NCBI RefSeq assembly: GCF_000407185.1 | Contig: NZ_KE136482.1 | Coordinates: 744,001 to 808,000, forward strand | Origin: Enterococcus malodoratus ATCC 43197 | GTDB lineage: Bacteria; Bacillota; Bacilli; Lactobacillales; Enterococcaceae | Direction: 5' to 3' | Length of the DNA: 64,000 nucleotides | Program-made: the position numbers and the translations under genes | Shown here: one piece after another, positions 29,650-38,300 of the stretch | Numbering within the stretch: position 1 is the stretch's first letter | Layout of the letters: every line of letters starts with the position of its first letter | The notes under the pieces: model-generated | Database searches by the model: none | Told to the model about the DNA's origin: nothing | What the model saw: only the letters and a program-made list of their open reading frames with translations

Positions 29650-30303
29650 TCAGCTCCTTTTTTTAAGTTCCTGATCAAACACATTCATTAACATCCATGA
29701 GGAATCGGAACCTGGATCACGATGTCCGATTGCTCGTTCGCCTAGCCTCATGGCTCTTCCTTTCTTGGCAACCAATGGGATCGTCGCATCAGATCCTGCT
29801 CTCATTGCACGAACAAATGAGTCGAAAAAGCTTAATGGATCTTCTGATTCTTGATAGTCATTGATTAATTTTAAGCCCGGAAGAAAGGCATCAATCATGG
29901 TTTTATCCCCTAACTCAGCCTTGCCGCGGAATTGAACAGCCTCGATCCCTGTCCGGATCATATCCAAAAATTCTGAGAATGTTACCTCTGTGCGATCAGG
30001 GTAGTTTCCGCCCATCTTCATGAAGAAGCTTCCATATAAAGGACCAGCCGCACCACCCACTTTAGATAGCAGAATCATCCCAGATTTCTTTAAGAGTGAA
30101 TTTATATCCGGATTTTCTTCGGCTAGTTGGTCGATTTTATCCATAATTCCTCTGAAACCAATACTCAAATTGATTCCATGGTCGCCATCTCCAATATCGG
30201 AATCCAACTTCGTCCAATGATCTCTTTGTTCTTCAGAAAGCTTTGCCATTCCCTTTAATGAATCGACAAAAAATTGTTTATCTAGCTTGTTTATTGAACT
30301 CAT
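29650..30303 (-). CDS. dhaL: DhaL, ADP-binding subunit of a PTS-dependent ketose kinase
   Basis: 217 residues. The nucleotide and Mg-binding aspartates lie in LDSDIGDGDHGINLSIGF (about residue 32), with the loop GGAAGPLYGSFFMKMG near 78 and HRDPGSDSSW near the C-terminus. DhaL carries tightly bound ADP that DhaM phosphorylates, and it transfers phosphate to the substrate bound on DhaK. It lies between dhaK and the TIM-like gene. Confidence 0.92.
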   Translation of the reverse strand: MSSINKLDKQFFVDSLKGMAKLSEEQRDHWTKLDSDIGDGDHGINLSIGFRGIMDKIDQLAEENPDINSLLKKSGMILLSKVGGAAGPLYGSFFMKMGGNYPDRTEVTFSEFLDMIRTGIEAVQFRGKAELGDKTMIDAFLPGLKLINDYQESEDPLSFFDSFVRAMRAGSDATIPLVAKKGRAMRLGERAIGHRDPGSDSSWMLMNVFDQELKKRS

Positions 30304-31371
30304 GACTCTACCAGCTCCTTAGTTTGAATGAAAGACTATATCTTATAGTAAGGCGTATCGCATGGGGTATCCAGCAATTCCTCGATTTCATTATCCAATT
30401 TAAGAAGTGTGACAGACATACCGATCATATCCATTGATGTCGCATAGTTGCCTACTTCAGCCTTATGAATCTCAATGCCTTTTTCGTTCAGAATCTGATT
30501 GACTCTGCGGTAGCAAACGTATTGGTCCATTACAGGAAGTCCGCCTAACCCATTGACTAAAACATAGACTTTGTCTCCTTTAGCAATTCCAGAATCAGCC
30601 AAAATATGGTCCATAATTTCATCGACAACTTCATCCGCAGGTTTGATTTTCGAGCGTTCGATCCCTGGTTCACCATGAATTCCCATGCCAACTTCCATTT
30701 CATCCTCAGCCATTTCAAAAATTGCTTTACCTGTTACTGGCAAGGTTGATGAAGAAAGAGCGACACCCATTGAGTAAGTGTTGTCATTTGCTCGTTCGGT
30801 CACGGCCTTGACTGTATCCAAATCATAGCCTTTTGCGGCAGCACTGCCGGCTACCTTGAAAACAGGAACATCACCCGCAACACCGCGGCGATCTTTTTTA
30901 TTTTTTGAAGAATAGACATCATCCGTTACAACAACTGTTTCGACCCGAATGCCATCTTCGTCTAATGCCATCTCAGCACCCATATCAAAGTTCATTACAT
31001 CGCCAGCGTAATTTCCATAAAGGAACAAGCTGCCTTTCCCACTGTCAACGGCTTTAACTGATCGATAACAAGCATCAGGGGCAGGAGAAGTATTGATGTT
31101 TCCTACAACCGCAGCATCGGCGAAATCCTTGCCAACATACCCTAAAAATAACGGTTCGTGACCTGCTCCGCCACCAACAATAATCCGCACACGAGGTTCT
31201 TCACTCATCACTTTGCTGACAATCACGCGGGGATGTTCTTCATCAATTTTTACATACTTGCCATTTGCTGTAAAGGGCCACGATAAAATGTAGGAAAAGG
31301 GCCATCGAAAATGTAGGTTAGATTTAAAATCTGATATTCTTTTTCATGAAACCATTCAAGGAGAGTGACTC

Positions 31372-32598
31372 ATGCGAAAAGATGTCTTAGAAGGAGTCTT
31401 ACGACACATTATGAACGATATTCAACCTAACTATGCAGCCATGGCCAAGCAATATAATTGTGATTACCGAACAGTCAAGCGTTACTATGAAGCTGGAACT
31501 AAAGGGGAAGTAGAACAGATCAAAAAGAGACAATCTTCTGCTCCTCTTTTATTAAGCGGTTTTGAAGAAATTATTAAAGATAAAATGGAGTTAAGCTGTT
31601 CCGCTTCTTCAATTTATTATTTTATTAAGAAAAAAGGATATCAAGGTGGCTATACCACCGTCAAACGATATTGTCGGAACTATCGAGAAAAGCGTGTAAA
31701 AAAGGCAACCATTCGAATTGAAACGACGCCAGGTCTTTCTGCTCAAGTCGATTGGAAAGAAAATATTAAGATGGTGAGTAAACATGGTGAAGTCTTTTAC
31801 TTCAATCTTTTTCTATATATTCTAGGCTATTCTCGCATGAAATACTTAGAGGTAACCTTTGATCGAACCCAAGCGAATGTCTTCAATTGTTTGGTCAATG
31901 CGTTTGAGTACTGCGGGAATGGTGTTCCTCAAGAAATTTGGTTTGACAATATGAAAACAGTTGTTGATAGAAGTAAAAGCCAATTTGGTCAAACCGTTTT
32001 TAACGAAAAATTTCGTCAATTTGCTAAAGATGCTGGATTCAATCCGATTGCTTGTCGCCCTTTTCGTCCACAAACCAAAGGCAAAGTTGAAGCTTTAGCT
32101 CGTACTGTTAACCGCTTAATGGTCTTTAACTACGAGTTTGAAAATGAGCAGGAGCTAAAACGAATCGTCTATGAGTTTATGAATGACTTAAATAATGAAC
32201 GTTCTCAAGCAGTGAATAATCATCCCTCTAAGCTTCTTATAGATGAACAATCGGTGTTGCGTCCTTTCAATCGTTTAGAATTAGTCAGATATGTTTCTAG
32301 AACCCAACACGTAATTAGAAAAGTTTCCATTGAATCCATGGTCCAATATCAAAACTCAAAGTATTCTGTTCCCGTGAAATATATTGGTAAAGAGGTAACT
32401 TTAGATGTCCGTAAGGACAGTCTATTCATTTGGTATGGCCATCAATGTATTCGCTCGCACCCATTAAGCAAAAAAACCTTAAATTATCAACGTGATGACT
32501 CTCTTGAGATTCTTCGATCTGATGTCTTCAAATACTTAGAAGACGAAGAGTTGGAGCGCTTTGTAGAAGAAAATTTAGATGCTTACGATGAATTATAA
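31372..32598 (+). CDS. istA: IS21-family transposase IstA
   Basis: 408 residues. An N-terminal HTH (YAAMAKQYNCDYRTVKRYYE) precedes the DDE rve core with GLSAQVDWKENIKM (first Asp), EIWFDNMKTVVDR (second Asp) and QTKGKVEALARTVNRL (Glu). CAAGGAGAG precedes the ATG. The stop overlaps the region where the istB message begins. This copy is full length, unlike the one at 56561. Confidence 0.93.
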   Translation: MRKDVLEGVLRHIMNDIQPNYAAMAKQYNCDYRTVKRYYEAGTKGEVEQIKKRQSSAPLLLSGFEEIIKDKMELSCSASSIYYFIKKKGYQGGYTTVKRYCRNYREKRVKKATIRIETTPGLSAQVDWKENIKMVSKHGEVFYFNLFLYILGYSRMKYLEVTFDRTQANVFNCLVNAFEYCGNGVPQEIWFDNMKTVVDRSKSQFGQTVFNEKFRQFAKDAGFNPIACRPFRPQTKGKVEALARTVNRLMVFNYEFENEQELKRIVYEFMNDLNNERSQAVNNHPSKLLIDEQSVLRPFNRLELVRYVSRTQHVIRKVSIESMVQYQNSKYSVPVKYIGKEVTLDVRKDSLFIWYGHQCIRSHPLSKKTLNYQRDDSLEILRSDVFKYLEDEELERFVEENLDAYDEL

Positions 32599-32608
32599 GG
32601 AGGCTCAT

Positions 32609-33370
32609 ATGTCAAATTACCATCAGTTATTAAATCAATTATCAGATTTAAATCTTACCTGTATCAAAGAAATTTTACCTGCCCATTTAGATGAAGTAGC
32701 TAAAAATGAACAATCTCTAGTTGATTCTTTATTTGAATTAACACATCAAGAAATTAGCTATCGTAGAAAGGAGACCCAAAGAAAAATTTTAAAACGGGCA
32801 ATGTTTCCCTATCATAAACGCCTTCATGATTTTAACTTTGATTTTCAACCCAAAATCAAAAAAAGTGAAATTCAAGATTTAGTGACATTACGCTTTTTAG
32901 ACACGTATGACAACCTTTTATTCATTGGAAATAGCGGTGTTGGAAAAACTCATTTAGCCGTTTCAATTGGTTTAGAGTGTATTGATAGAGGGCAGAGCTG
33001 TTTATTTATCACTAGTACAGAACTGGTTAATCGACTTATCCGGGCACATAAACGTGGGACAAGTGATACCATGCTCAAAAAATATGCGAGCTATTCTGTA
33101 TTAATTATTGATGAAGTCGGGTATCTCCCCTTCTCAAAAGAAGGATCTAACTTACTGTTTCAACTAATTAATATGCGATACGAAAGAAAATCAACGATTA
33201 TTACAACGAATATTCCTCTGTCTCAATGGTCCGAAATTTTTGGTAATAAGAAATTGACTAATGCTTTATTGGACCGATTGGTCCATCATTCTAAAATTAT
33301 TCAAATTACAGGACCTTCCTATCGAATGAAAAGTTATAGTGAAACGAAAGGAAAAGAAACGAAACGATAA
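32609..33370 (+). CDS. istB: IS21-family helper ATPase IstB
   Basis: 253 residues from the ATG at 32609, chosen for the AAGGAGG 5 bases upstream; the frame is open from 32579. AAA+ ATPase of the DnaC/IstB type with Walker A GNSGVGKTHLAVSIG and Walker B VLIIDEVGYLPF. It helps IstA choose targets. The gene is identical at the protein level to the second copy. Confidence 0.93.
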   Translation: MSNYHQLLNQLSDLNLTCIKEILPAHLDEVAKNEQSLVDSLFELTHQEISYRRKETQRKILKRAMFPYHKRLHDFNFDFQPKIKKSEIQDLVTLRFLDTYDNLLFIGNSGVGKTHLAVSIGLECIDRGQSCLFITSTELVNRLIRAHKRGTSDTMLKKYASYSVLIIDEVGYLPFSKEGSNLLFQLINMRYERKSTIITTNIPLSQWSEIFGNKKLTNALLDRLVHHSKIIQITGPSYRMKSYSETKGKETKR

Positions 33371-33522
33371 AGAGAAAACTACCTACAATTTCAATGGCCC
33401 AAAACCAACATTTTATTATGGCCCTTGACATTTGCGGCAGCGTATCCTTCAAGCATTTCCTCTACTACTTCATATCCATCATTTACTAGTCTTTTCATAC
33501 TAAATACCTCTTTTCATATAGT

Positions 33523-33864
33523 TTATAAAAATAGCGATAATAGGAATGCCCCAACAATACCGCCAGAGATTGCCGCAAAGACATTCTTCATTGATTTCTT
33601 AACACCAAAGCCTAATCTAGCCGTTGCTACCCAACAACCAATTCCCGCTGCAAGCCCCATGTCGACCCAGGCTTTACCAGATTGAGTGATCATCGGAGTT
33701 GGGATTCCATGATTTAGCGTCCAAATCGTCCCTGTGATAAAGGCCGCAGCCATCCAGCCACCAATCGGTCCCCAAGAATCGACCATCTTCCCCCAAGCCA
33801 TCCGAATAAAGAATGGGAAGAGAAAAGCACCGGAAAAAGTCGCAATAAAAGCTGAAATAGTCAT
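33523..33864 (-). CDS. Small membrane protein, putative transporter subunit (Lin0368-like)
   Basis: 113 residues with three to four membrane segments (MTISAFIATFSGAFLFPFFI at the start). Repeated features include GGWMAAAFITGTIWTLNHG and KAWVDMGLAAGIG. It shares the motif WVDMGLAxGxx with the next upstream gene, showing the two are homologous halves. Similar pairs lie in the Listeria DhaKLM/TIM/RpiB locus and are named putative glycerol transporter subunits. It probably imports the operon's substrate; this is inference. Confidence 0.7.
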   Translation of the reverse strand: MTISAFIATFSGAFLFPFFIRMAWGKMVDSWGPIGGWMAAAFITGTIWTLNHGIPTPMITQSGKAWVDMGLAAGIGCWVATARLGFGVKKSMKNVFAAISGGIVGAFLLSLFL

Positions 33865-33865
33865 G

Positions 33866-34366
33866 TTAGGCTCCTCCTTTAGAAATCATATCGTTCTCGT
33901 TTTTATCTGCCATTCCATCAACAATACCCGTCGAGATGATCGCATGTTCTTCTTTTGTGGTCATCCCAGGTTCTGGTGCATTTTTGCCTTGAGTTGAATC
34001 GTTTGCCTCTAACAAATCTTTGGCAATGTCTTTTTCAAAAGCCGCCGCCACGAATCCGCCGGCTATCGCCCCTAAAATAACCACACCGATGGTCGGTAAT
34101 GATCCCTGAAAAGCATGTCCGCCAGTTAGGAACGTATCTCTGAAGATGCCGCAAACTCCGATCGCAAGCCCCATATCGACCCAGGCCGCATCGTCCTTAT
34201 TGTCCACCAAATTGACATAATGATTCATAAACCATAGTGGTCCGATTAGGATCGTTGAAGCAAGATAGCCGCCAAAAATACCGCCCACCGCTGTTAATTC
34301 TTTCCACACCGCCATGACCAATACACCTGCAATCATATAACCGAAAAATGATCTCGCAAATTTCAT
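33866..34366 (-). CDS. Membrane protein, putative transporter subunit paired with the preceding entry
   Basis: 166 residues from the ATG at 34366, which has AAGGAG 8-9 bases upstream; the longer frame to 34462 would overlap dhaM. It has four to five membrane segments (FARSFFGYMIAGVLVMAVW, FGGYLASTILIGPLWFMNHY) and the motif AAWVDMGLAIGVCGIFRD. A soluble acidic tail follows. It is homologous to the 113-residue partner, which starts 1 bp after its stop. Together they probably form the sugar or polyol transporter of the operon. Confidence 0.7.
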   Translation of the reverse strand: MKFARSFFGYMIAGVLVMAVWKELTAVGGIFGGYLASTILIGPLWFMNHYVNLVDNKDDAAWVDMGLAIGVCGIFRDTFLTGGHAFQGSLPTIGVVILGAIAGGFVAAAFEKDIAKDLLEANDSTQGKNAPEPGMTTKEEHAIISTGIVDGMADKNENDMISKGGA

Positions 34367-34379
34367 TTGATTCATCTCC

Positions 34380-34760
34380 TTAGATTTTTGATAGTTCCAG
34401 AAAAATGTTTTCCTTGGAATCGCCGATCGAAGCTTGAATAGCAGCCGCAAAGGCTCCCTCAATTAACGGCGCATCAACCAATGACACTTTTTCCTTTATA
34501 GGCTCCTCCAACATTTCGATCGCAACTTCAGCACTCATGATAGCGCTTCCTATATCGCAAAAAATAAAAATGTCCTCACAATCTTTACATGCATAAATGC
34601 CATCAAGAATCTTCATCGCACTTGTCCCTAAGCGTTGATCCTCTGTACCGCCCAAAGAAAGAATTCGGACTGGACTTGATTCTGATACCATCTCTTCAAT
34701 CATCTCTTTCAGTCCGTCAGTGATTTTCTGACTATGAGACACTAACAATATTCCTTTCAT
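34380..34760 (-). CDS. dhaM: DhaM, PTS EIIA-type phosphotransfer subunit
   Basis: 126 residues from the ATG at 34760 (GGTGG upstream), beginning MKGILLVSHSQKITDGLKEM. EIIA-Man fold, with active His in LVSHS (residue 9-10). It is the short, single-domain DhaM type that takes phosphate from HPr and rephosphorylates ADP on DhaL. Its presence shows the kinase uses PEP rather than ATP. It starts 1 bp after the stop of the TIM-like gene. Confidence 0.88.
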   Translation of the reverse strand: MKGILLVSHSQKITDGLKEMIEEMVSESSPVRILSLGGTEDQRLGTSAMKILDGIYACKDCEDIFIFCDIGSAIMSAEVAIEMLEEPIKEKVSLVDAPLIEGAFAAAIQASIGDSKENIFLELSKI

Positions 34761-34761
34761 G

Positions 34762-35544
34762 TCATCCACCCTTTGCTTTATTTTTTAAAATCGCTTTCAC
34801 AATAGTTTCAAAATTTTCTGGCTTGTGGCCAAACCGGCCAACAAACACTCCATCTACGTGATCCGATTTAGTTATTTCGTAGGCATTTTCTTTTGATACT
34901 GAGCCACCATAGATCAATCTGATCGAATTTGCAACTATATCGTCGAAATTGTTTTTGAGAATCGTGTAGATGATCTCATGCGTCTTCCATACATGGCTAT
35001 TAGGCGCCGCCTGCTCTTTTCCAATTGACCAACCCGGTTCATAGGCAATAATCAGCTTATCCGCATCTTCAACGTTGATATTTTGAAGCGCGCCAACCAG
35101 CTGCCCCTCGAGAAACGTATAAAGTTCGCTGTAAGTGAGGTTCTCATCTCTTTCACCGACACATAATATAGCCGTCATTCCGAAGGATAAGCTTAGTTCA
35201 ACCTTTTGTTTGATCATGGCGTCGGTCTCGTTAAAATAGTTTCTTCTTTCAAAATGACCGATTTCTACGTACTGTCCGCCAATCGCGTCTAACGTTTCGA
35301 TTGAATACTCGCCAGTATACGCACCATTGCTTTTAGGGGAAATATTTTGCGCGCCGAAGCCTAACTTTGTATTAGATAATTGCTCGGCAACACTCTCCAG
35401 GGTACCTATACTCGGCAGGATAAATATTTCTGCCTCTTGAGTGTGCCCCTCAGCGACTGACTGAATCGCTGAGGCCAACTTCACACTTTCTTCTGGGAGA
35501 TTGATATAATTTTTCAAGCTCATGCCAACAATCGCTTTTTTCAT
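34762..35544 (-). CDS. Triosephosphate isomerase-like sugar-phosphate isomerase
   Basis: 260 residues, TpiA family. The catalytic residues are all visible: Lys in GMSLKNYI, His in VEIGHFERRNYF and Glu in IIAYEPGWSIG; the phosphate loops IRLIYGGSVSKEN and DGVFVGRFG follow. It resembles the TpiA2/EryH/LerI branch found in tetritol and DHA-kinase operons rather than glycolytic TpiA. It lies between transaldolase and dhaM. A likely reaction is interconversion of L-erythrulose 1-phosphate and D-erythrulose 4-phosphate; triosephosphate isomerisation is the alternative. Confidence 0.85.
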   Translation of the reverse strand: MKKAIVGMSLKNYINLPEESVKLASAIQSVAEGHTQEAEIFILPSIGTLESVAEQLSNTKLGFGAQNISPKSNGAYTGEYSIETLDAIGGQYVEIGHFERRNYFNETDAMIKQKVELSLSFGMTAILCVGERDENLTYSELYTFLEGQLVGALQNINVEDADKLIIAYEPGWSIGKEQAAPNSHVWKTHEIIYTILKNNFDDIVANSIRLIYGGSVSKENAYEITKSDHVDGVFVGRFGHKPENFETIVKAILKNKAKGG

Positions 35545-35560
35545 AATTTCTCTCCTAAAC

Positions 35561-36208
35561 TTATTTACTCTTGAAATTTTCCCAATCCTTCATAAATTGA
35601 GTAATGCCATTCGTCGTCAGTGGATGCGTCCATAGTTTTGAAAACAATGATCCTGGGATCGTTGCAATGTCAGAACCTACAGCAGCTACCGCTTCAACAT
35701 GACCAATCGTTCGAACACTTGCCGCGATGATCTCTGATTTATAACCATATTCGCGAAAGACTTTTTTCAGATCCGCAACAACTTTTACGCCATCTGTTCC
35801 AGTATCATCCAAGCGACCAACAAACGGACTGACAAAAGTTGCTCCAGCTTTTGCGGCCATCAGACCTTGCGCAACTGAGAAGATCAACGTGACATTCGTT
35901 TTGATATTTTCTTTTGAAAGGATATGAACCGCTGCTAATCCTGCTTCCGTTAGCGGAATTTTTACAACGATATTATCGGCCCATTTAGAAATCTTACGTG
36001 CCTCATCAACCATTCCTTCAGTGTCTAGTGAAACAACTTCCGCACTGACAGGTCCGTGAACAAGCTGAGCGATTTCTTTAATTACCGTCTCAAAATCCTT
36101 TCCCTCACGAGAAATAATGGTCGGATTGGTCGTCACGCCATCCACTAATCCTAAGACATTGATTCGTTTTATTTCATCAATATTGGCAGTATCTAGAAAA
36201 AATTTCAT
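35561..36208 (-). CDS. Transaldolase, fructose-6-phosphate aldolase type
   Basis: 215 residues, the short FSA/TalC-type of transaldolase. [20 protein letters not shown] begins the barrel and [15 protein letters not shown] follows. The Schiff-base Lys is in [12 protein letters not shown] (about residue 86), then [20 protein letters not shown] and [11 protein letters not shown]. Its start overlaps the rpiB stop by 4 bp (ATGA), indicating coupling. It would link erythrose 4-phosphate or triose phosphates to central metabolism. Confidence 0.92.
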   Translation of the reverse strand: MKFFLDTANIDEIKRINVLGLVDGVTTNPTIISREGKDFETVIKEIAQLVHGPVSAEVVSLDTEGMVDEARKISKWADNIVVKIPLTEAGLAAVHILSKENIKTNVTLIFSVAQGLMAAKAGATFVSPFVGRLDDTGTDGVKVVADLKKVFREYGYKSEIIAASVRTIGHVEAVAAVGSDIATIPGSLFSKLWTHPLTTNGITQFMKDWENFKSK

Positions 36209-36675
36209 TTTTCTTCCACTCCTTGTTCTGTTTCAATCGTAGTAATTTCATCGATTTTTCTTGCTGAATTTTTGCCTCGACCTTCAGTTGTAAAATGCTG
36301 ATCCAAGTAATTTGAAACGATCACTTTGGCTAACTCGATCCCAACCACTTGAGCCCCGATCGTAATAATTTGGGCATGATTACTTAATTCAGCACGTTGA
36401 GCTGAGTAAGCATCATGGGTTTGAGCCGCTCTAATTCCTTTTACTTTGTTGGCCGCAAGAGCCATCCCGATTCCAGTTCCGCAAAACAGAATGCCTCTTT
36501 CTGCTTCACCATTCAAAATTCCTTTTGCTGCTTTAAAGGCAACTTTGGGATAATCTGCAGGTGCTTGCTCGTAAATCCCGTAATCTACAACTTCATAGCC
36601 TTTTTCATCTAAATAATCTTTTATTGCTTCTTTCAACTGCAGCGCGTTATCATCACAACCAATTGCAACTTTCAT
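36205..36675 (-). CDS. RpiB/LacAB-family sugar-phosphate isomerase
   Basis: 156 residues. The active-site Cys is in [18 protein letters not shown] (about residue 70) and the His in [11 protein letters not shown]. The family includes ribose 5-phosphate isomerase B and the erythritol enzymes EryI/DerI, which convert D-erythrulose 4-phosphate to D-erythrose 4-phosphate. As first gene of the Dha/TIM/transaldolase operon, a tetrose-phosphate role is plausible. Confidence 0.9.
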   Translation of the reverse strand: MKVAIGCDDNALQLKEAIKDYLDEKGYEVVDYGIYEQAPADYPKVAFKAAKGILNGEAERGILFCGTGIGMALAANKVKGIRAAQTHDAYSAQRAELSNHAQIITIGAQVVGIELAKVIVSNYLDQHFTTEGRGKNSARKIDEITTIETEQGVEEK

Positions 36676-36713
36676 CTAGGGTTCCTTCTTTCATTTTCTT
36701 TGATTACACGGTT

Positions 36714-36742
36714 ATAATAGCTTTCGAAACATTCATAGTCAA
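36714..36742 (-). promoter_or_regulatory. Promoter of the rpiB-dha operon
   Basis: Minus strand TTGACT (36737-36742), 17-base spacer, TATTAT (36714-36719), about 40 bp upstream of the rpiB ATG. It overlaps CGAAA-type repeats, the presumed DeoR operators. Confidence 0.7.
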
Positions 36743-36801
36743 CGAAACAAAACATTTCGAAAGTTAAATAATTATTTACGAAAGTAAACGAAAGTTTCGT
36801 T
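36721..36801. promoter_or_regulatory. Cluster of ACGAAA/TTTCG repeats, presumed DeoR operators
   Basis: At least six copies of ACGAAA or its complement TTTCG occur in about 80 bp, including CTTTCGAAAC, AACGAAAC, TTTCGAAAG, ACGAAAG and AACGAAAGTTTCGTT. They cover the shared control region between the rpiB operon and the divergent DeoR gene, overlapping the operon promoter. Confidence 0.65.
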
Positions 36802-36802
36802 A

Positions 36803-36830
36803 TTGATTATTTGAGCAAATCATGTATAAT
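36803..36830 (+). promoter_or_regulatory. Promoter of the DeoR-family gene
   Basis: TTGATT (36803-36808), 16-base spacer, TATAAT (36825-36830), then the ribosome site GGAGAGG and the ATG at 36855. Confidence 0.7.
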
Positions 36831-36854
36831 GCAGATAGGAATGGAGAGGATAAC

Positions 36855-37622
36855 ATGTTTATTAAACAGCGCCAGCAGATCATTCTAAATATGATTGAAA
36901 AAACAGGAAACATTACTGTCGAAGAATTAGTCGCTAAGTTTAACGTCTCTGCACCAACGATTCGAGCGGATTTAAACGCGCTTGCCGAGAATCACTTGTT
37001 GATTCGAACACATGGTGGTGCGATCCGAGCAGAACAAGAAACACAGGAATTAAGCATTGAAAAGCTTTATGATAATCGGAAAAACAAAAACAATGACGAA
37101 AAAAAAATAATCGCTCAAAAAGCGATCAATTTTATAGATGACGGTGATTGTATCGTCCTAGACGCTTCTTCCACCTGCTATGAAGTAGCCAAGCTGCTTC
37201 TTTCAGAATCAATGAATTTGACCATTTTGACTCACGGGCTTCGAACCGCCAATCTCTTAAAAGAATCTCCTTTTTTTAACGTAATCATTATTGGCGGCGT
37301 CGTAAAAAGAGGCTCAAACGCCATCGAAGGAACCTTGGGATTAGATATCGTAAAAAAATTTACGATTGATAAATTCTTTACTTCAAGCTATGCCGTCTCC
37401 ATCGATGATGGCCTATCCGACTTCAGTATTTATGAATCCGAGCTAAAGACCGAGCTGATCGACTATGCGCGTCAGACCTTCGCTCTCATCGATCATACCA
37501 AGTTTGAAAAAAATTCAATCGTTAAATTTGGCGAACTCTCAAAGCTTTCAAAAATAATCACCGACAACGACCTGCTCTTTGAATTGAAATCCGAATACGA
37601 AAAGATCGTGCCTATCATATAA
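36855..37622 (+). CDS. DeoR-family transcriptional regulator
   Basis: 255 residues from the ATG at 36855, with GGAGAGG 5 bases upstream; the frame is open from 36822, but that would place the start within the -10. The N-terminal HTH (ITVEELVAKFNVSAPTIRAD, then LIRTHGGAI) and C-terminal sugar-phosphate sensor domain (CIVLDASSTCYEVAKLL, then ILTHGLRTANLL) are typical. It is divergent from the dha/rpiB operon and very likely represses it until a phosphorylated intermediate binds. Confidence 0.88.
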   Translation: MFIKQRQQIILNMIEKTGNITVEELVAKFNVSAPTIRADLNALAENHLLIRTHGGAIRAEQETQELSIEKLYDNRKNKNNDEKKIIAQKAINFIDDGDCIVLDASSTCYEVAKLLLSESMNLTILTHGLRTANLLKESPFFNVIIIGGVVKRGSNAIEGTLGLDIVKKFTIDKFFTSSYAVSIDDGLSDFSIYESELKTELIDYARQTFALIDHTKFEKNSIVKFGELSKLSKIITDNDLLFELKSEYEKIVPII

Positions 37623-37649
37623 GGTCACTAACGTATATTATGTTAAACA

Positions 37650-37697
37650 AAAACTAAGGCATTCCTTTGGATTGAAAGGAATGCCTTAGTTTTTTTG
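37650..37697 (+). terminator. Terminator of the DeoR gene
   Basis: Perfect 17-bp stem, AACTAAGGCATTCCTTT and its complement around GGATTG, followed by seven T. The A-run on the other side makes it active in both directions, as suits the convergent lipoprotein gene. Confidence 0.9.
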
Positions 37698-37763
37698 CTG
37701 GTAATGAATTCTAGATCATTCGGGTAGAATTGGGACCTGTATGAAACAAATTCTACTTTTCAT

Positions 37764-38300
37764 TTACTCAGTCTCTTTTTTAGAATGACTGTCTATATGC
37801 AAATTATCCCACATAAAATCAAAATTGTTATCCTTGAGGGATTTCCCTTCTAATCCACTTTCTAAAGTAATTTTGGTGGGAAGCCCTAATGCATCCTTAT
37901 CTTCCAATAAATTTAAATGGTATCCAGCAATTGGTATTGCAAGCCTTTGAGCAGTATTGATTATTTTTCTCCTTTTTCTCGGCGACTGAAAGACAGCAAA
38001 TTGATCCATTACGTAGATTGTCAATGTCTTGTCCTTCTCAACTACAATCTTCCGAATAAACTTAAAATCTGAATCCTCATTTTGCTCTTTATTGAACTGC
38101 AAAACTCGATCTATTTCTTTGTTTAATCCATCCAAATTAGTCTTATCCGTTGGCGCAGCTCGATTATCCTTAAGACCAGATTGAGTGCTTTCATTTATTA
38201 CTTTGGCATTCTGCTGACTACAACCACCAAGTACAACGCTAACTGCTACAACAATAAAAACTACAAGGCAAAAATTCTTCATTTTACTTACATCTTTCAT
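37764..38300 (-). CDS. Putative lipoprotein
   Basis: 178 residues. The signal peptide (FCLVVFIVVAVSVVLGGC) has lipobox LGGC at about residue 27, so the mature protein is anchored outside the membrane. The rest is mixed alpha/beta, with KTLTIYVMDQFAVFQSPRKR; no family was recognised. AGGAGG lies 9 bases before the ATG. It is a single gene. Confidence 0.75.
   Translation of the reverse strand: MKDVSKMKNFCLVVFIVVAVSVVLGGCSQQNAKVINESTQSGLKDNRAAPTDKTNLDGLNKEIDRVLQFNKEQNEDSDFKFIRKIVVEKDKTLTIYVMDQFAVFQSPRKRRKIINTAQRLAIPIAGYHLNLLEDKDALGLPTKITLESGLEGKSLKDNNFDFMWDNLHIDSHSKKETE

Larger units (their letters stand above)
31269..33430 (+). mobile_element. IS21-family element, copy 1 (in dhaK)
   Basis: 2162 bp, starting TGTAAAGGGCCACGATAAAA and ending with the related inverted end, flanked by 5-bp TTTGC direct repeats (31264-31268 and 33431-33435). 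It contains istA and istB. A second copy of the same length lies at 56458-58619 in the same orientation. Confidence 0.95.
30336..33498 (-). pseudogene. dhaK: DhaK ketose-binding kinase subunit, interrupted by IS21
   Basis: The N-terminal fragment (33498 to 33431) reads MKRLVNDGYEVVEEMLEGYA; the remainder (31263 to 30336) contains VGGGAGHEP and the covalent substrate-binding His in MGIHGEPG. Removing the IS21 copy and one TTTGC repeat gives exactly 996 bp, 331 residues, in frame. The gene is thus intact but for the insertion. Loss of DhaK should block the kinase step of the whole operon, unless the IS is absent in part of the population. Confidence 0.92.

Noticed and set aside
34367-34462. N-terminal extension of the 166-residue membrane protein
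   Set aside because: The extension overlaps dhaM and lacks a ribosome site, while AAGGAG precedes the ATG at 34366.
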